Of a stretch of DNA of 64,000 nucleotides, positions 42,916 through 51,992 are shown piece by piece. Source of the DNA: Bin55 sp965205545 (GTDB lineage: Bacteria > Pseudomonadota > Gammaproteobacteria > Pseudomonadales > Azotimanducaceae); contig OZ242170.1 of assembly GCA_965205545.1 (NCBI GenBank), positions 3,104,925 through 3,168,924 of the forward strand, given 5' to 3'. The notes under the pieces are model-generated. The model did not search any database. It was not told the DNA's origin and saw only the letters and a list, made by a program, of their open reading frames with translations. The first letter of the stretch is position 1, and each line of letters opens with the position of its first letter. Made by a program: the position numbers and the translations under genes.

Positions 42916-43770
42916 CTATGGCGCATCGGCACCCGAACTGTCTTCTACTTGGTTAGCAACTTTAGGAGTGGCTGAATGTTCCCTTTCAATGATTTTCGCA
43001 CCAAGTAATTTGCCGATCGTAGACGAGAGTTGTGGATTGGCTGCAATGTAGTACCTCGGGCTTTCATACTCTTGAGATGCGCAGACTTGGGTGGCGAACC
43101 CCCCAGCCTCTGTTACAAGCAGCTGTGCAATCTGAACTGTCTCGGACGGCGGACCAACTGTTACGAAGGCGTCGAGTCGGCCGCGGGCTACCCGTGCAAT
43201 ATCGATAGCTGATGATCCGCTTGTACGTATTCCTTGCATTGATGCGTTTAGCAAGGCGTACATTTTGTGAAAGTTGGCGCCGCCATTGCTCGTTGTCGTG
43301 TCTTGTTCGCACGTCGCAACTATTGCCTCGTCGTGCGAAAAATTGTTGGCGACTCGAAGCCGATTTTGGTTCACCATTGCTCCTATGTCCTGGCTTGCGT
43401 AGTATTCGTCGTCCTGCAGGTAGTCGTAGACAATGGCATGTCTAAGATTCGAACCTTCATAGATGCCCAACACTGCACAAAAATCATTCAATGAACGAAG
43501 AAAATTTGCTACGCCGTCCAACGGCTCAATTACCCAGGTGAAGGGTGCATTTTCATTGCTAGCAGGTGTTTCTTGCAGGACTGCGTGATCTGGGTATGCA
43601 CTCAGGATGGAATCTTCTATATTGGTGTAGATTTTGTTCTTGATTCCTGCCGTAAAGTTGTGCAATGCTTGGCGTCTCATTCGATTGAACGGAGGACGCT
43701 CGTACGTGCTCAATAGTTGCTGTCTAGATTGCCTAGCGGCCCGTAGGCCAATGCGGATAAGGGGTTCCAA
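42916..43770 (-). CDS. suhB: SuhB-like inositol monophosphatase family protein with altered metal site
   Basis: I start at TTG 43770 because AAGGA lies eight bases upstream and EPLIRIGLRAAR then aligns with the E. coli SuhB N-terminus; the open frame begins at a GTG (43815). The fold is that of IMPase, but several metal ligands differ. The D-P-L-D-G-T-T-N motif reads EPLDGVANF, W-D of the second motif reads SE (PPSETVQ), and the VDKAAE Asp is Lys (GIKNKIY). One acidic ligand is kept in LQET. E. coli SuhB also acts in rRNA transcription antitermination independently of catalysis, so this protein may have kept that role only. Its place between secF and trmJ is the conserved one. Confidence 0.85.
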   Translation of the reverse strand: MEPLIRIGLRAARQSRQQLLSTYERPPFNRMRRQALHNFTAGIKNKIYTNIEDSILSAYPDHAVLQETPASNENAPFTWVIEPLDGVANFLRSLNDFCAVLGIYEGSNLRHAIVYDYLQDDEYYASQDIGAMVNQNRLRVANNFSHDEAIVATCEQDTTTSNGGANFHKMYALLNASMQGIRTSGSSAIDIARVARGRLDAFVTVGPPSETVQIAQLLVTEAGGFATQVCASQEYESPRYYIAANPQLSSTIGKLLGAKIIEREHSATPKVANQVEDSSGADAP

Positions 43771-43871
43771 GAAGAGAATCCTTGGCGGAGCTTCAGCCCA
43801 TGCTAGCACGTCCACTGTTTCGACAGCATGGCCGCAGCCTTCGAAGGTTTAGGTTTTTCGCCGGTTTGGGA

Positions 43872-44591
43872 ATGAACAGTCAAATTCGAATAGTTCTTGT
43901 AGAGCCTTCCCATCCGGGAAATATAGGCGGAGCCGCACGGGCAATGAAGACTATGGGTCTAACCAAACTTTCTCTTGTTCGCCCAAGGCGTTTTCCCGAC
44001 CCTCAAGCGGATTGGCGAGCCGCTGGAGCGCTTGACATCATCTTGGATGCCGAGTTACACGAAACTCTGCAGAGCGCTGTCGCTTCCTGCGTGCTGGTCG
44101 CCGCAACGAGCGCACGCAGTCGTCACATTCCATGGCCTGTCCTCGAGTCTGCCGACTTTGCCGCATTGGTCCACAAGAAATATGCAAACTCCGATCCCAT
44201 AGGCATAGTCTTCGGCCGAGAGGACAGCGGGCTTACGAATGAAGAATTGAACTTGTGCAATCTACAGGTTCGCATACCAGCTAGCGACGCGTACGGTTCG
44301 CTCAACTTGGCCATGTCCGTGCAGGTGATTGCGTACGATCTCTTTCGTATCAGCATGGATTCGGATTGTGAGCGGGATGTCTGGGATAGGAACTTAGCTA
44401 CTCACGAAGCAGTCGAGAGTTTCTATGCGCATTTGGAATCGGTACTTACCGCCATTGACTTCTACGACCCGGAAAATCCTCGCGAAGCAATGACGCGAAT
44501 CCGACGACTGTTTAGTAGAAATGAATTGGATGAAACCGAGGTGCAAATCCTCCGAGGAATCCTTACACATATAGAAAATGCAATGAATTAG
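43872..44591 (+). CDS. trmJ: tRNA (cytidine/uridine-32-2'-O)-methyltransferase
   Basis: A SPOUT methyltransferase of 239 residues that 2'-O-methylates position 32 in tRNA. The N-terminal IVLVEPSHPGNIGGAARAMKT and LVRPRRFP segments are typical, and the C-terminal knot includes GIVFGREDSGLTNEEL and IPASDAYGSLNLAMSVQ. I start at the ATG at 43872; the frame is open from 43782 without similarity. Divergent from suhB, with iscS about 100 bases downstream. Confidence 0.95.
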   Translation: MNSQIRIVLVEPSHPGNIGGAARAMKTMGLTKLSLVRPRRFPDPQADWRAAGALDIILDAELHETLQSAVASCVLVAATSARSRHIPWPVLESADFAALVHKKYANSDPIGIVFGREDSGLTNEELNLCNLQVRIPASDAYGSLNLAMSVQVIAYDLFRISMDSDCERDVWDRNLATHEAVESFYAHLESVLTAIDFYDPENPREAMTRIRRLFSRNELDETEVQILRGILTHIENAMN

Positions 44592-44688
44592 TGGCCCGAT
44601 GAATGGAATTGATCCCGCCGAACCTTATTTATCTTTAACATAGTCTTACCTTAGCATTTTGATCAACCAAGCAGTTCCCCAAAGTCAG

Positions 44689-45861
44689 ATGGCTCTTCGT
44701 TCGCGTGCGGTTTACATGGACTACGCCGCTACAACACCTGTAGACCCTCGAGTTGCTCACCAAATGAGCTCATGCTTGATGGTGGACGGGCATTTCGGCA
44801 ATCCGGCAAGCAGTTCTCATGTATACGGATGGGAAGCGGAGGAACTCGTAGAACAGTCCCGTGTTGACCTCGCCAAGCTCATTGGCGCGGACCCGCTGGA
44901 GATTGTCTGGACTTCCGGAGCAACGGAAGCTGACAATCTGGCTTTGAAAGGATTAGCAGAGAACGACAATCGGCGTCACATCGTCACTTCGTCCTACGAA
45001 CACAAGGCAGTGTTGGATACCTGCCACTACTTGGAAGAGAACGGCTATAGCGTCACCTATGTCAAGCCAGACAGCGAGGGACTGATTCAGCCAGGAAAAG
45101 TAGACGAAGCGATTACATCAGACACCTTCGTAGTGTCCATCATGCATGTCAACAACGAGATTGGAGTGATCAATGATGTTGCAACAATCGGAAGAGTTTG
45201 CCGGAATCGGGGTGTGCCATTCCATGTGGATGGTGCCCAAAGCGTCGGAAAGATTCCAGTAAATGTGAAACTCATGCACATTGACCTGCTAAGCATTTCT
45301 GGACACAAGATCTATGGTCCAAAAGGAGTTGGAGCACTTTATGTCAGGCGCAATCCGCCAGTGCGCATCGCCGCGACGATTCATGGTGGCGGTCACGAAC
45401 GCGGTATGCGATCCGGTACCCTACCCACACATCAGATCGTTGGAATGGGCGCAGCCGCCAAGATTTGCGAACAGGACTTGGAGGTGGACGCAGAACGCAT
45501 TCTCAAACTGCGTGAACGTCTTTGGTCTCACCTAAAACAAATCACCGGTGTTCACCTAAATGGAAGCGAAGAACAGCGCATTCCCGGACTCCTGAATGTG
45601 GCTTTTGAGGGAGTTCAGGATGAGTCCCTCATGATGGCATTAAACGACGTTGCGGTCTCGTCTGGGTCAGCGTGCACGTCCGCGACGGTCGAGCCGTCGT
45701 ATGTGTTGCGGGAATTGGGCGTGCCCCACGACCTGGCGGCTAGTTCGATCCGATTTTCGCTAGGAAGATACAGCACTCAGGACGATATTGACTACGTGGG
45801 GCGACGAGTTGCGGATGTTGTTTCTGCCCTACGCGAGGGCACATCACAACTCGTACAATAG
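44689..45861 (+). CDS. iscS: Cysteine desulfurase
   Basis: PLP enzyme of 390 residues that removes sulfur from cysteine for Fe-S clusters and tRNA thiolation. The PLP lysine is in SGHKIYGPKG and the catalytic Cys in SSGSACTSA. I chose the ATG at 44689, just before VYMDYAATTPVDPR; a TTG at 44659 is possible. In relatives iscS lies within iscRSUA-hscBA-fdx, but here trmJ precedes it and ndk follows. iscR and all scaffold and chaperone genes are absent from the locus. Confidence 0.95.
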   Translation: MALRSRAVYMDYAATTPVDPRVAHQMSSCLMVDGHFGNPASSSHVYGWEAEELVEQSRVDLAKLIGADPLEIVWTSGATEADNLALKGLAENDNRRHIVTSSYEHKAVLDTCHYLEENGYSVTYVKPDSEGLIQPGKVDEAITSDTFVVSIMHVNNEIGVINDVATIGRVCRNRGVPFHVDGAQSVGKIPVNVKLMHIDLLSISGHKIYGPKGVGALYVRRNPPVRIAATIHGGGHERGMRSGTLPTHQIVGMGAAAKICEQDLEVDAERILKLRERLWSHLKQITGVHLNGSEEQRIPGLLNVAFEGVQDESLMMALNDVAVSSGSACTSATVEPSYVLRELGVPHDLAASSIRFSLGRYSTQDDIDYVGRRVADVVSALREGTSQLVQ

Positions 45862-45972
45862 CTCCGCATACACCTAGAGTTCTCGCGACCTTTCAAGCAC
45901 ACCAAAAGGGTGGGAAGGTTTCGCGCCGAGCATCTGCATGATCTCACTAACAGGAGTCGTTGGCTGTCAAGC

Positions 45973-46401
45973 ATGTCCATTGAACGCACGCTTTCAATCA
46001 TCAAACCCAATGCGGTCAAGAAGAACGTCATTGGGGAAATATACGCCCGGTTCGAGTCACTAGGGCTGCGTATTGCCGCAGCACGCATGGTGCAATTGAC
46101 GCGAGAGCGAGCGGAAGACTTCTATTTGGAGCATCAGGAGAAACCGTTCTACCCCAATCTATGCGAATTCATGAGTTCTGGACCCATATGTGTTCAAGTT
46201 CTTGAGGGTGAAGGAGCCATTGAGCGCAACCGAGAAGTAATGGGGGCAACTAATCCAGCGAATGCGAAACCCGGGACTCTGCGCGCTCTCTACGCCGACA
46301 GCATGGACGAAAACGCCGTGCATGGGTCGGATTCAAAGCAATCGGCAGCTCGAGAAATCGGCTTCTTCTTCGGTCCCGAAGAGGTTCATTCGCGCCATTG
46401 A
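45973..46401 (+). CDS. ndk: Nucleoside diphosphate kinase
   Basis: A protein of 142 residues that transfers the gamma phosphate among nucleoside triphosphates through a phosphohistidine. The active His is in NAVHGSDS, and the N-terminal ERTLSIIKPNAV, KNVIGEI and GATNPANA blocks are standard. I start at the ATG at 45973; the frame is open 21 codons upstream. The rlmN start follows the stop by one base. Confidence 0.96.
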   Translation: MSIERTLSIIKPNAVKKNVIGEIYARFESLGLRIAAARMVQLTRERAEDFYLEHQEKPFYPNLCEFMSSGPICVQVLEGEGAIERNREVMGATNPANAKPGTLRALYADSMDENAVHGSDSKQSAAREIGFFFGPEEVHSRH

Positions 46402-46402
46402 A

Positions 46403-47515
46403 ATGGCAATGGAAGCACCCAGATCTAGAACGAGTTTATTCGGGTTGTCCAGAGCTCAAATGAAGGAATTTCTTCAGAGCTTTGACGACCGTCCATTTCG
46501 CGCACAGCAACTCATGAAATGGATCTATCACGAGCGACAGTACGACGTGATGGAAATGACAAATCTCTCCAAGTCATTTCGTTCCGCATTGGCTGAGGTT
46601 TCTGATACCGAATTGCCCGTTGTTTTCAGTGAATCAACATCTGGCGATGGTACAACGAAGTGGATTGTCGGAACAAAGGACGGAGGCGCTGTTGAATGCG
46701 TACTCATTCCCGATGGCAGAAGAAACACGCTGTGCATATCGTCGCAGCGAGGATGTTCGCTGGACTGCGCCTTCTGTGCAACGGGAAAGCAGGGCTTTGC
46801 CGGCAATCTCCTAGTCGAGGACATTGTGGGGCAAGTTGTGCAGGCGCAATATTGGCTTGGATGCGATCGCGCTCGTGGCGAACTGACAAATATCGTCTTC
46901 ATGGGGATGGGTGAGCCGCTAATGAATTTCGAGGCGGCCATGACAGCTTGCGACATATTCATGGACGATCTTGCCTTTGGTTTATCCAAGCGGCGTGTCA
47001 CTATCAGCACCGCTGGAGTCGTACCGCGTATTTACGACATGTGCGGTCGCACAGAAGCTTCGCTTGCTGTTTCGCTTCACGCACCCAACGATGACCTTCG
47101 AAGTTTTCTTGTGCCAATTAACAAGAAGTACCCCGTCGCCGACTTGCTTGACGCATGCCGAGCCTATTTACGATCACTAAGCGATCGAAGAATAGTGACT
47201 TTCGAATACACGCTCATAGACGGCGTCAACGACTCCAACGCCATAGCTCGCGATCTTGCGAAGCTACTTCGCGACTTTCGATGCAAGGTGAATCTCATCT
47301 CCTTCAATCCCATAGCTTTGTCAGACTTTCGTCGTCCTTCGATGGAAAATGTTCGAAGCTTCCAGCGCACGCTGATTGACCGCGGACTAATGGTTACCTA
47401 TCGGACAACGCGTGGTTCGGACATTGATGCGGCCTGCGGGCAGCTTGTTGGACAATTCGCAGACCGGACGAAGCGGCGCGACCGCTACTCGGCTATGCAA
47501 CAGCCGTCAATGTAA
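46403..47515 (+). CDS. rlmN: 23S rRNA (A2503)/tRNA (A37) C2-methyltransferase RlmN
   Basis: A radical SAM enzyme of 370 residues. The Fe-S ligands are in CSLDCAFC, the SAM-binding GMGEPL is present, and the C-terminal Cys that forms the methyl-carrying adduct is in DAACGQL. The frame is open upstream within ndk, but the first sensible start is the ATG at 46403, one base after the ndk stop; a second ATG is two codons later. The usual follower pilW is missing. Confidence 0.95.
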   Translation: MAMEAPRSRTSLFGLSRAQMKEFLQSFDDRPFRAQQLMKWIYHERQYDVMEMTNLSKSFRSALAEVSDTELPVVFSESTSGDGTTKWIVGTKDGGAVECVLIPDGRRNTLCISSQRGCSLDCAFCATGKQGFAGNLLVEDIVGQVVQAQYWLGCDRARGELTNIVFMGMGEPLMNFEAAMTACDIFMDDLAFGLSKRRVTISTAGVVPRIYDMCGRTEASLAVSLHAPNDDLRSFLVPINKKYPVADLLDACRAYLRSLSDRRIVTFEYTLIDGVNDSNAIARDLAKLLRDFRCKVNLISFNPIALSDFRRPSMENVRSFQRTLIDRGLMVTYRTTRGSDIDAACGQLVGQFADRTKRRDRYSAMQQPSM

Positions 47516-47643
47516 AATTCCGTCGCAGGGATAACGGCAGCTAGTGTTACGGATGTCCCATGCCACCTTTAAGGAAGCCGGTGGCATTCTTTCCTCCATT
47601 CGGGGCCGCACTGCTGTTTGGTACCGTGATATTGGATAGCAAA

Positions 47644-48780
47644 GTGAACGACGAAGTTCAAGAAAAGGTTGACGACCAACAACCTGAATCGGCGGGCAAT
47701 CAGTCGGCAGTAAGGTCACTTGGCCAGCGATTGCGAGCAGAGAGAGAACGCCAGGAAATAACTCTCGACGACGTGATGCTCGATACGCGAATCCCACGAC
47801 AGCATATTGAGAATATCGAGAATGACCAACTTGACTCGATGCCCTCAGAAGGCTACTTGAAGGGATACATCCGCAACTACTCGCGCTACTTGAAACTGGA
47901 TCCTGAGGAAATGCTCGGACTCCTGGGTGATTCCGGCACGCACGAAGAGGAATTGGTTCACTCCGACACTGGAAAAAACCGTGCCGCCGCCAGATTTTTC
48001 AGGGACTTTCAAGGCGTTGGAACGATAATTGGCATAGCCATTTTCTCGTTGGCGATACTTTGTGGAGCATTCGCCATTTGGTGGTTCGGCTTTCATTCTC
48101 CTCGGGACGAAGGCTCCAGCTCCAACTCCTCGGAGCAGTCTCAACACAACGAACTTGAATCCGCATCTCAATCCAGCGCGTCGTTTCAATCCAATGGTTC
48201 TGCCCAACCAGCCTCGACCTACACGTCAAGCTCGCCCGACAGCTCGTTGTCATTGCCTGCTTCCACTGTGCTTGATCAGTCAGTTTCCGATCAGTCCGAC
48301 GAAGACGAGTCGCTGATGAACCTTGACTCAAGCACATTGAGCTCAACTGGCGAGACAGCCGGAGACCCGTCGGATTCGGACGACTCGTCAGAGTTTCCAT
48401 TGGAGTTGGGTTCCCCGACAATAGGAGGAGATACGCAACCTGGCGGCAACCAATCAGGTTCGGTCGGCGACAATGGGAACGGATTGGTTTTTGAAGGATC
48501 TGAGGGAGACGTTGAGGAAGAGTCCGAGCCTGAGCATGATCTTGTATTCACATTTGTCGACGATGACTCCTACCTGGCAGTCACAGATGCGACAGATTCA
48601 CAGCTTGTGCGGGGTGTGCAAGAACAAGGCACCGAAATTAAGCTGGATGGTGAAGCTCCGTTTCGCATCAATATAGGCAATGTGAATGCCGTGCGGATGT
48701 TGTTCCAAGGCGAGGAAGTCGCTTTGGATCAATACACCGATCGAGCTTCGACTACAGCCAGCTTCGAACTTCCCCCGTGA
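47644..48780 (+). CDS. rodZ: RodZ-type cell-shape protein
   Basis: A single-span bitopic protein that links the cell-wall elongation machinery to MreB. From the GTG at 47644 it has 378 residues: an Xre-type helix-turn-helix at about 22-90 (LGQRLRAERERQ, LDDVMLDTRIPRQHIENIE, GYLKGYIRNYSRYL), a membrane segment at about 123-147, a long Ser/Asp/Gln-rich low-complexity periplasmic linker and a C-terminal beta domain. Start is uncertain: the frame opens at an ATG at 47560, but that would add a hydrophobic FFPPFGAALLFG leader unlike RodZ. Its stop overlaps the hisS GTG. In relatives ispG lies between rodZ and hisS; it is missing here. Confidence 0.87.
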   Translation: MNDEVQEKVDDQQPESAGNQSAVRSLGQRLRAERERQEITLDDVMLDTRIPRQHIENIENDQLDSMPSEGYLKGYIRNYSRYLKLDPEEMLGLLGDSGTHEEELVHSDTGKNRAAARFFRDFQGVGTIIGIAIFSLAILCGAFAIWWFGFHSPRDEGSSSNSSEQSQHNELESASQSSASFQSNGSAQPASTYTSSSPDSSLSLPASTVLDQSVSDQSDEDESLMNLDSSTLSSTGETAGDPSDSDDSSEFPLELGSPTIGGDTQPGGNQSGSVGDNGNGLVFEGSEGDVEEESEPEHDLVFTFVDDDSYLAVTDATDSQLVRGVQEQGTEIKLDGEAPFRINIGNVNAVRMLFQGEEVALDQYTDRASTTASFELPP

Positions 48781-50042
48781 ACAGTCGATATCAGCCGGTT
48801 CGGGGCATGCGCGACATTCTCCCCGAAGATTCAGCACGCCTAACTTTGATTGAAGACACGTTTCGCAGTGTATTGCAAAGATATTCTTACGAAGAAATCA
48901 GATTGCCCGTGTTGGAAGCGAAGGCACTGTTTGACCGCGGGCTAGGCGAAGCGACCGATGCGGTATCTAAAGAAATGTATTCCTTCGAAGACCGTGATGG
49001 AACGGACTTGGCACTACGGCCGGAAGGCACGGCTTCATGCGCGCGGGCAATTGTCAACCACAGCATGGCGCATGAGGACAAACCAAGGCTGTGGTACGCA
49101 GGTCCAATGTTCAGGCATGAGCGACCGCAATCCGGAAGATATCGCCAGTTTCAGCAAGTAGGAGCAGAAGCTTTTGGCTATACAGGGCCAGCGATCGACT
49201 ACGAGCTTATGAGCGTCGGGACTGATGTGTTCGGCGGGCTTGGCATACTTGACGAAATTACTCTTTTGATCAATAATATTGGAAATGCTGGAGAGCGAGC
49301 ACGCTACCGCGACTCTTTGGTAGAGTTTCTCTTGCCACTTGAGGATGAACTCGACCCGGACAGCCGACACCGCTTAAAGGTCAATCCCATTCGGATCCTC
49401 GATTCCAAGAATGTTCATACGCAGGCGATCTTGGAGCAAGCACCGTCGATTGAAGCTTTTGTTAGTCAGGAATCCAACGAGAGATTTTCAGATGTGCGTC
49501 GCTTGCTTGATAGTGCAAACATTCAGTACCAAATCGCTCCTCGATTGGTTCGAGGGTTTGACTACTATACGGACACGGTTTTTGAATGGGTGACTGATAA
49601 GGTAGGCGCACAAGATGCGATTTGTGCTGGAGGCCGCTACGACGGGCTCATCGAGTTGTTAGGAGGAAAGCCGACACCGGGCGTTGGATTTGCGGCTGGA
49701 ATAGATCGCATAGCTTTACTCCTTGAACAGTGTGAAGGAAATTCCACTTACGACAAAGCCGATGTATACATAATTGCCCATAGCAACGAGCAGCAGGAAT
49801 ATGTAGCGGAGGTTGCTAGGCAAGTGCGTCGGAACACGCACCTGCGAGTTCGGGAACACACTGAGTCCGGTCGTATGGGTGCCAAAATGAGGTGGGCAGA
49901 CAAATCCGGTGCTAAATGGGCATTGATTGCGGGCGATGCAGAGCAAGCAAAGCAAGAGGTCACCATAAAGTGGATGCGTCTTGAGAGGGAACAAACAACA
50001 GTTTCCGTCGACCAAGTGGTTGCAGTGTTGAGTGAGAATTAG
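48777..50042 (+). CDS. hisS: Histidyl-tRNA synthetase
   Basis: Class II aminoacyl-tRNA synthetase of 421 residues. Motif 1 and the GMRDILP opening, motif 2 as MFRHERPQSGRYRQF, the histidine-binding LVRGFDYYTDTVFE and motif 3 as GVGFAAGIDRI are all present. A GTG start overlaps the rodZ stop (GTGA). yfgM follows after 11 bases with a strong ribosome site. Confidence 0.97.
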   Translation: MNSRYQPVRGMRDILPEDSARLTLIEDTFRSVLQRYSYEEIRLPVLEAKALFDRGLGEATDAVSKEMYSFEDRDGTDLALRPEGTASCARAIVNHSMAHEDKPRLWYAGPMFRHERPQSGRYRQFQQVGAEAFGYTGPAIDYELMSVGTDVFGGLGILDEITLLINNIGNAGERARYRDSLVEFLLPLEDELDPDSRHRLKVNPIRILDSKNVHTQAILEQAPSIEAFVSQESNERFSDVRRLLDSANIQYQIAPRLVRGFDYYTDTVFEWVTDKVGAQDAICAGGRYDGLIELLGGKPTPGVGFAAGIDRIALLLEQCEGNSTYDKADVYIIAHSNEQQEYVAEVARQVRRNTHLRVREHTESGRMGAKMRWADKSGAKWALIAGDAEQAKQEVTIKWMRLEREQTTVSVDQVVAVLSEN

Positions 50043-50053
50043 GAGAGGTAGGC

Positions 50054-50707
50054 TTGGCAGATTTTCTGACCGAAGAGGAACAAGCTGAACGAGTACGACA
50101 ACTGTGGCGCGACTACGGGTTAACGATTGTGCTTGCGCTCGTGTTGGGAATCGGGGGAATCATTGGGTGGAACTTGTTTCAAGACCATCGAGCCAAGGTT
50201 GCTCAGGAAAGGGCGGACACATTCGTCGATTTCGAGACGGCAAGAGGTCTCTTGGGCCCCGTCGAGGAACTAGCACAGGACATCGAGGAGCGCTATCCCA
50301 ATTCCAGCTATCAAATGTTCGTACTGCTCTATCAGGCAAAGGATGCCGTCGACGAGGACAACTATGAGCTAGCTCTCGAACACTTGAACGGCGCGTTGGA
50401 CATGGCCAAGGACAAGACATTCCAAAGCATGATCCGAATGCGCAAGGCTAGAGTCGAATTTCAGTTGAACAAGTTAGACGAGGCGCTTAGTACGGTAGGC
50501 CAGGTTGGAGCCGGTTACGAACTGCTAGCACTTGAACTGACCGGCGACATCTATCGTGCACGAGGAGAGATCGAACTGGCGGCTACGGCCTATAGTGATG
50601 CGTTGGAGCTCTCGGAGAGCTTCTTCGACGAGCAGCGCATTGGTTCGAAGTTGTCCAGCCTACCAAGAACTTTAGAGGACGATTCGGAATCCAATTCATC
50701 GTCGTAG
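50054..50707 (+). CDS. yfgM: YfgM-type periplasmic chaperone-associated protein
   Basis: A 217-residue protein with one membrane segment at about 23-42 (LTIVLALVLGIGGIIGWNLF), a TPR_21-type helical domain with TPR-like motifs (YELALEHLNGALDMA) and a Ser-rich tail. YfgM is an inner-membrane partner of PpiD and SecYEG in periplasmic protein folding. The start is TTG, supported by AGGAGAGG upstream. Conserved position between hisS and bamB. Confidence 0.9.
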   Translation: MADFLTEEEQAERVRQLWRDYGLTIVLALVLGIGGIIGWNLFQDHRAKVAQERADTFVDFETARGLLGPVEELAQDIEERYPNSSYQMFVLLYQAKDAVDEDNYELALEHLNGALDMAKDKTFQSMIRMRKARVEFQLNKLDEALSTVGQVGAGYELLALELTGDIYRARGEIELAATAYSDALELSESFFDEQRIGSKLSSLPRTLEDDSESNSSS

Positions 50708-50723
50708 TTCTCATATCCAATCC

Positions 50724-51992
50724 ATGAACAAGTCAAAGCTACACGTAGGTCGCGCACTAGTTGTTGGAACAATAGTTCTTCTGCTTGCGGGGTGTATAGG
50801 ACCGCTCAAGCCACTAAACAGGCTGAATCCGTTTGGTGGTGGCAAATCCGAGTCTACGGACGAAGTAAGCACGGACGGTCCTGCAAAACTCATCGATTTC
50901 ATACCTGAAGTTGGAGTGGAGCGAGTCTGGTCCCGCAATATCGGAAAGGGACTTGGGAAGAAATACTTGGAAATTTCTCCTGCTGTCGTTGACGATATGG
51001 TGATTGTTGCCGATGCGTACGGTCTGGTATTTGGATTGAATCGCTTCACTGGGGAAGAGATTTGGCGAACGAGGGTTGGGCGACCAGACCGCAAAGGACT
51101 CTTCAACTTTACCGACCGCAGCGATCGCTCGTTCGTTGCTGGTGGCGTAGGCACAGGAGAGGGTCTCGCTCTTGTGGGAACAGTGCGCGGCTTTCTAATT
51201 GCGTTGGATGCAGGAGACGGCAAGGAGCTATGGCGCGCTCAGCTTAGTGGAGAAGTGCTTGCTCCGGCTGTTGCAGGAACCGGAATCGTAGCTGTGCAGA
51301 CCAGCGACGGCAAACTGTTTGCACTAGAGGCCGAAGACGGCTCTGTTCGTTGGATTTACGACACGCAGGACCCCATTGTTACGCTCCGTGGTACGGGGTC
51401 GCCGGCGATTGGATTGAGACATGTGTACGCAGGATTCGCCAATGGAATGGTCGCCGCGGTTGAAATTGCAAGTGGCTTTCCAATTTGGGAACAGCGCGTA
51501 TCGCTTCCCGAAGGCACTTCGGAACTTGAGAGGATGGTTGACGTAGACGGTCGCCCGCTCGTGATGGAAGCAGTTGTCTATGCGGTTAGCCATCAGGGTC
51601 AGGTACGTGCGCTAGCTCGAAACGATGGATCCATATTGTGGGAAAAAGCTGACCCCTCACATCGTCCGCTAGTTGAAGGATTCGATCTGCTTTTCGTAGT
51701 AAGGGACGACGATGTCATCGTCGCGGCTGCTCAAAACGGGGGCAGCGAAATCTGGCGTCAGGATGCCCTTTATCTGAGAGACTTGTCTGATCCACTGGCA
51801 TTCGGCAACTATCTGGTAGTCGGGGACCGCGCTGGCTATATGCATGTGTTTGCTCAAAGCGACGGTCGGCTATTGGGGCGACACAAAGTGGGCAGTTCGC
51901 TTCGGTCGCCAATGGCCGAACAAGATGGAATCGTCTATACGCTGAACAAGAAAGGCAAACTTCGAGCTCTGCGAATCTCAAGGATCGAATGA
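50724..51992 (+). CDS. bamB: Outer-membrane assembly lipoprotein BamB
   Basis: A 422-residue beta-propeller lipoprotein of the BAM complex, which folds outer-membrane proteins. The lipobox LLAGC gives Cys24. PQQ-like propeller blades are visible as repeated G-x-x-x-A-L/W-R segments (GLNRFTGEEIWRTRVG, ALDAGDGKELWRAQL, EAEDGSVRWIYDT). Its end overlaps der (ATGA). Confidence 0.94.
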   Translation: MNKSKLHVGRALVVGTIVLLLAGCIGPLKPLNRLNPFGGGKSESTDEVSTDGPAKLIDFIPEVGVERVWSRNIGKGLGKKYLEISPAVVDDMVIVADAYGLVFGLNRFTGEEIWRTRVGRPDRKGLFNFTDRSDRSFVAGGVGTGEGLALVGTVRGFLIALDAGDGKELWRAQLSGEVLAPAVAGTGIVAVQTSDGKLFALEAEDGSVRWIYDTQDPIVTLRGTGSPAIGLRHVYAGFANGMVAAVEIASGFPIWEQRVSLPEGTSELERMVDVDGRPLVMEAVVYAVSHQGQVRALARNDGSILWEKADPSHRPLVEGFDLLFVVRDDDVIVAAAQNGGSEIWRQDALYLRDLSDPLAFGNYLVVGDRAGYMHVFAQSDGRLLGRHKVGSSLRSPMAEQDGIVYTLNKKGKLRALRISRIE

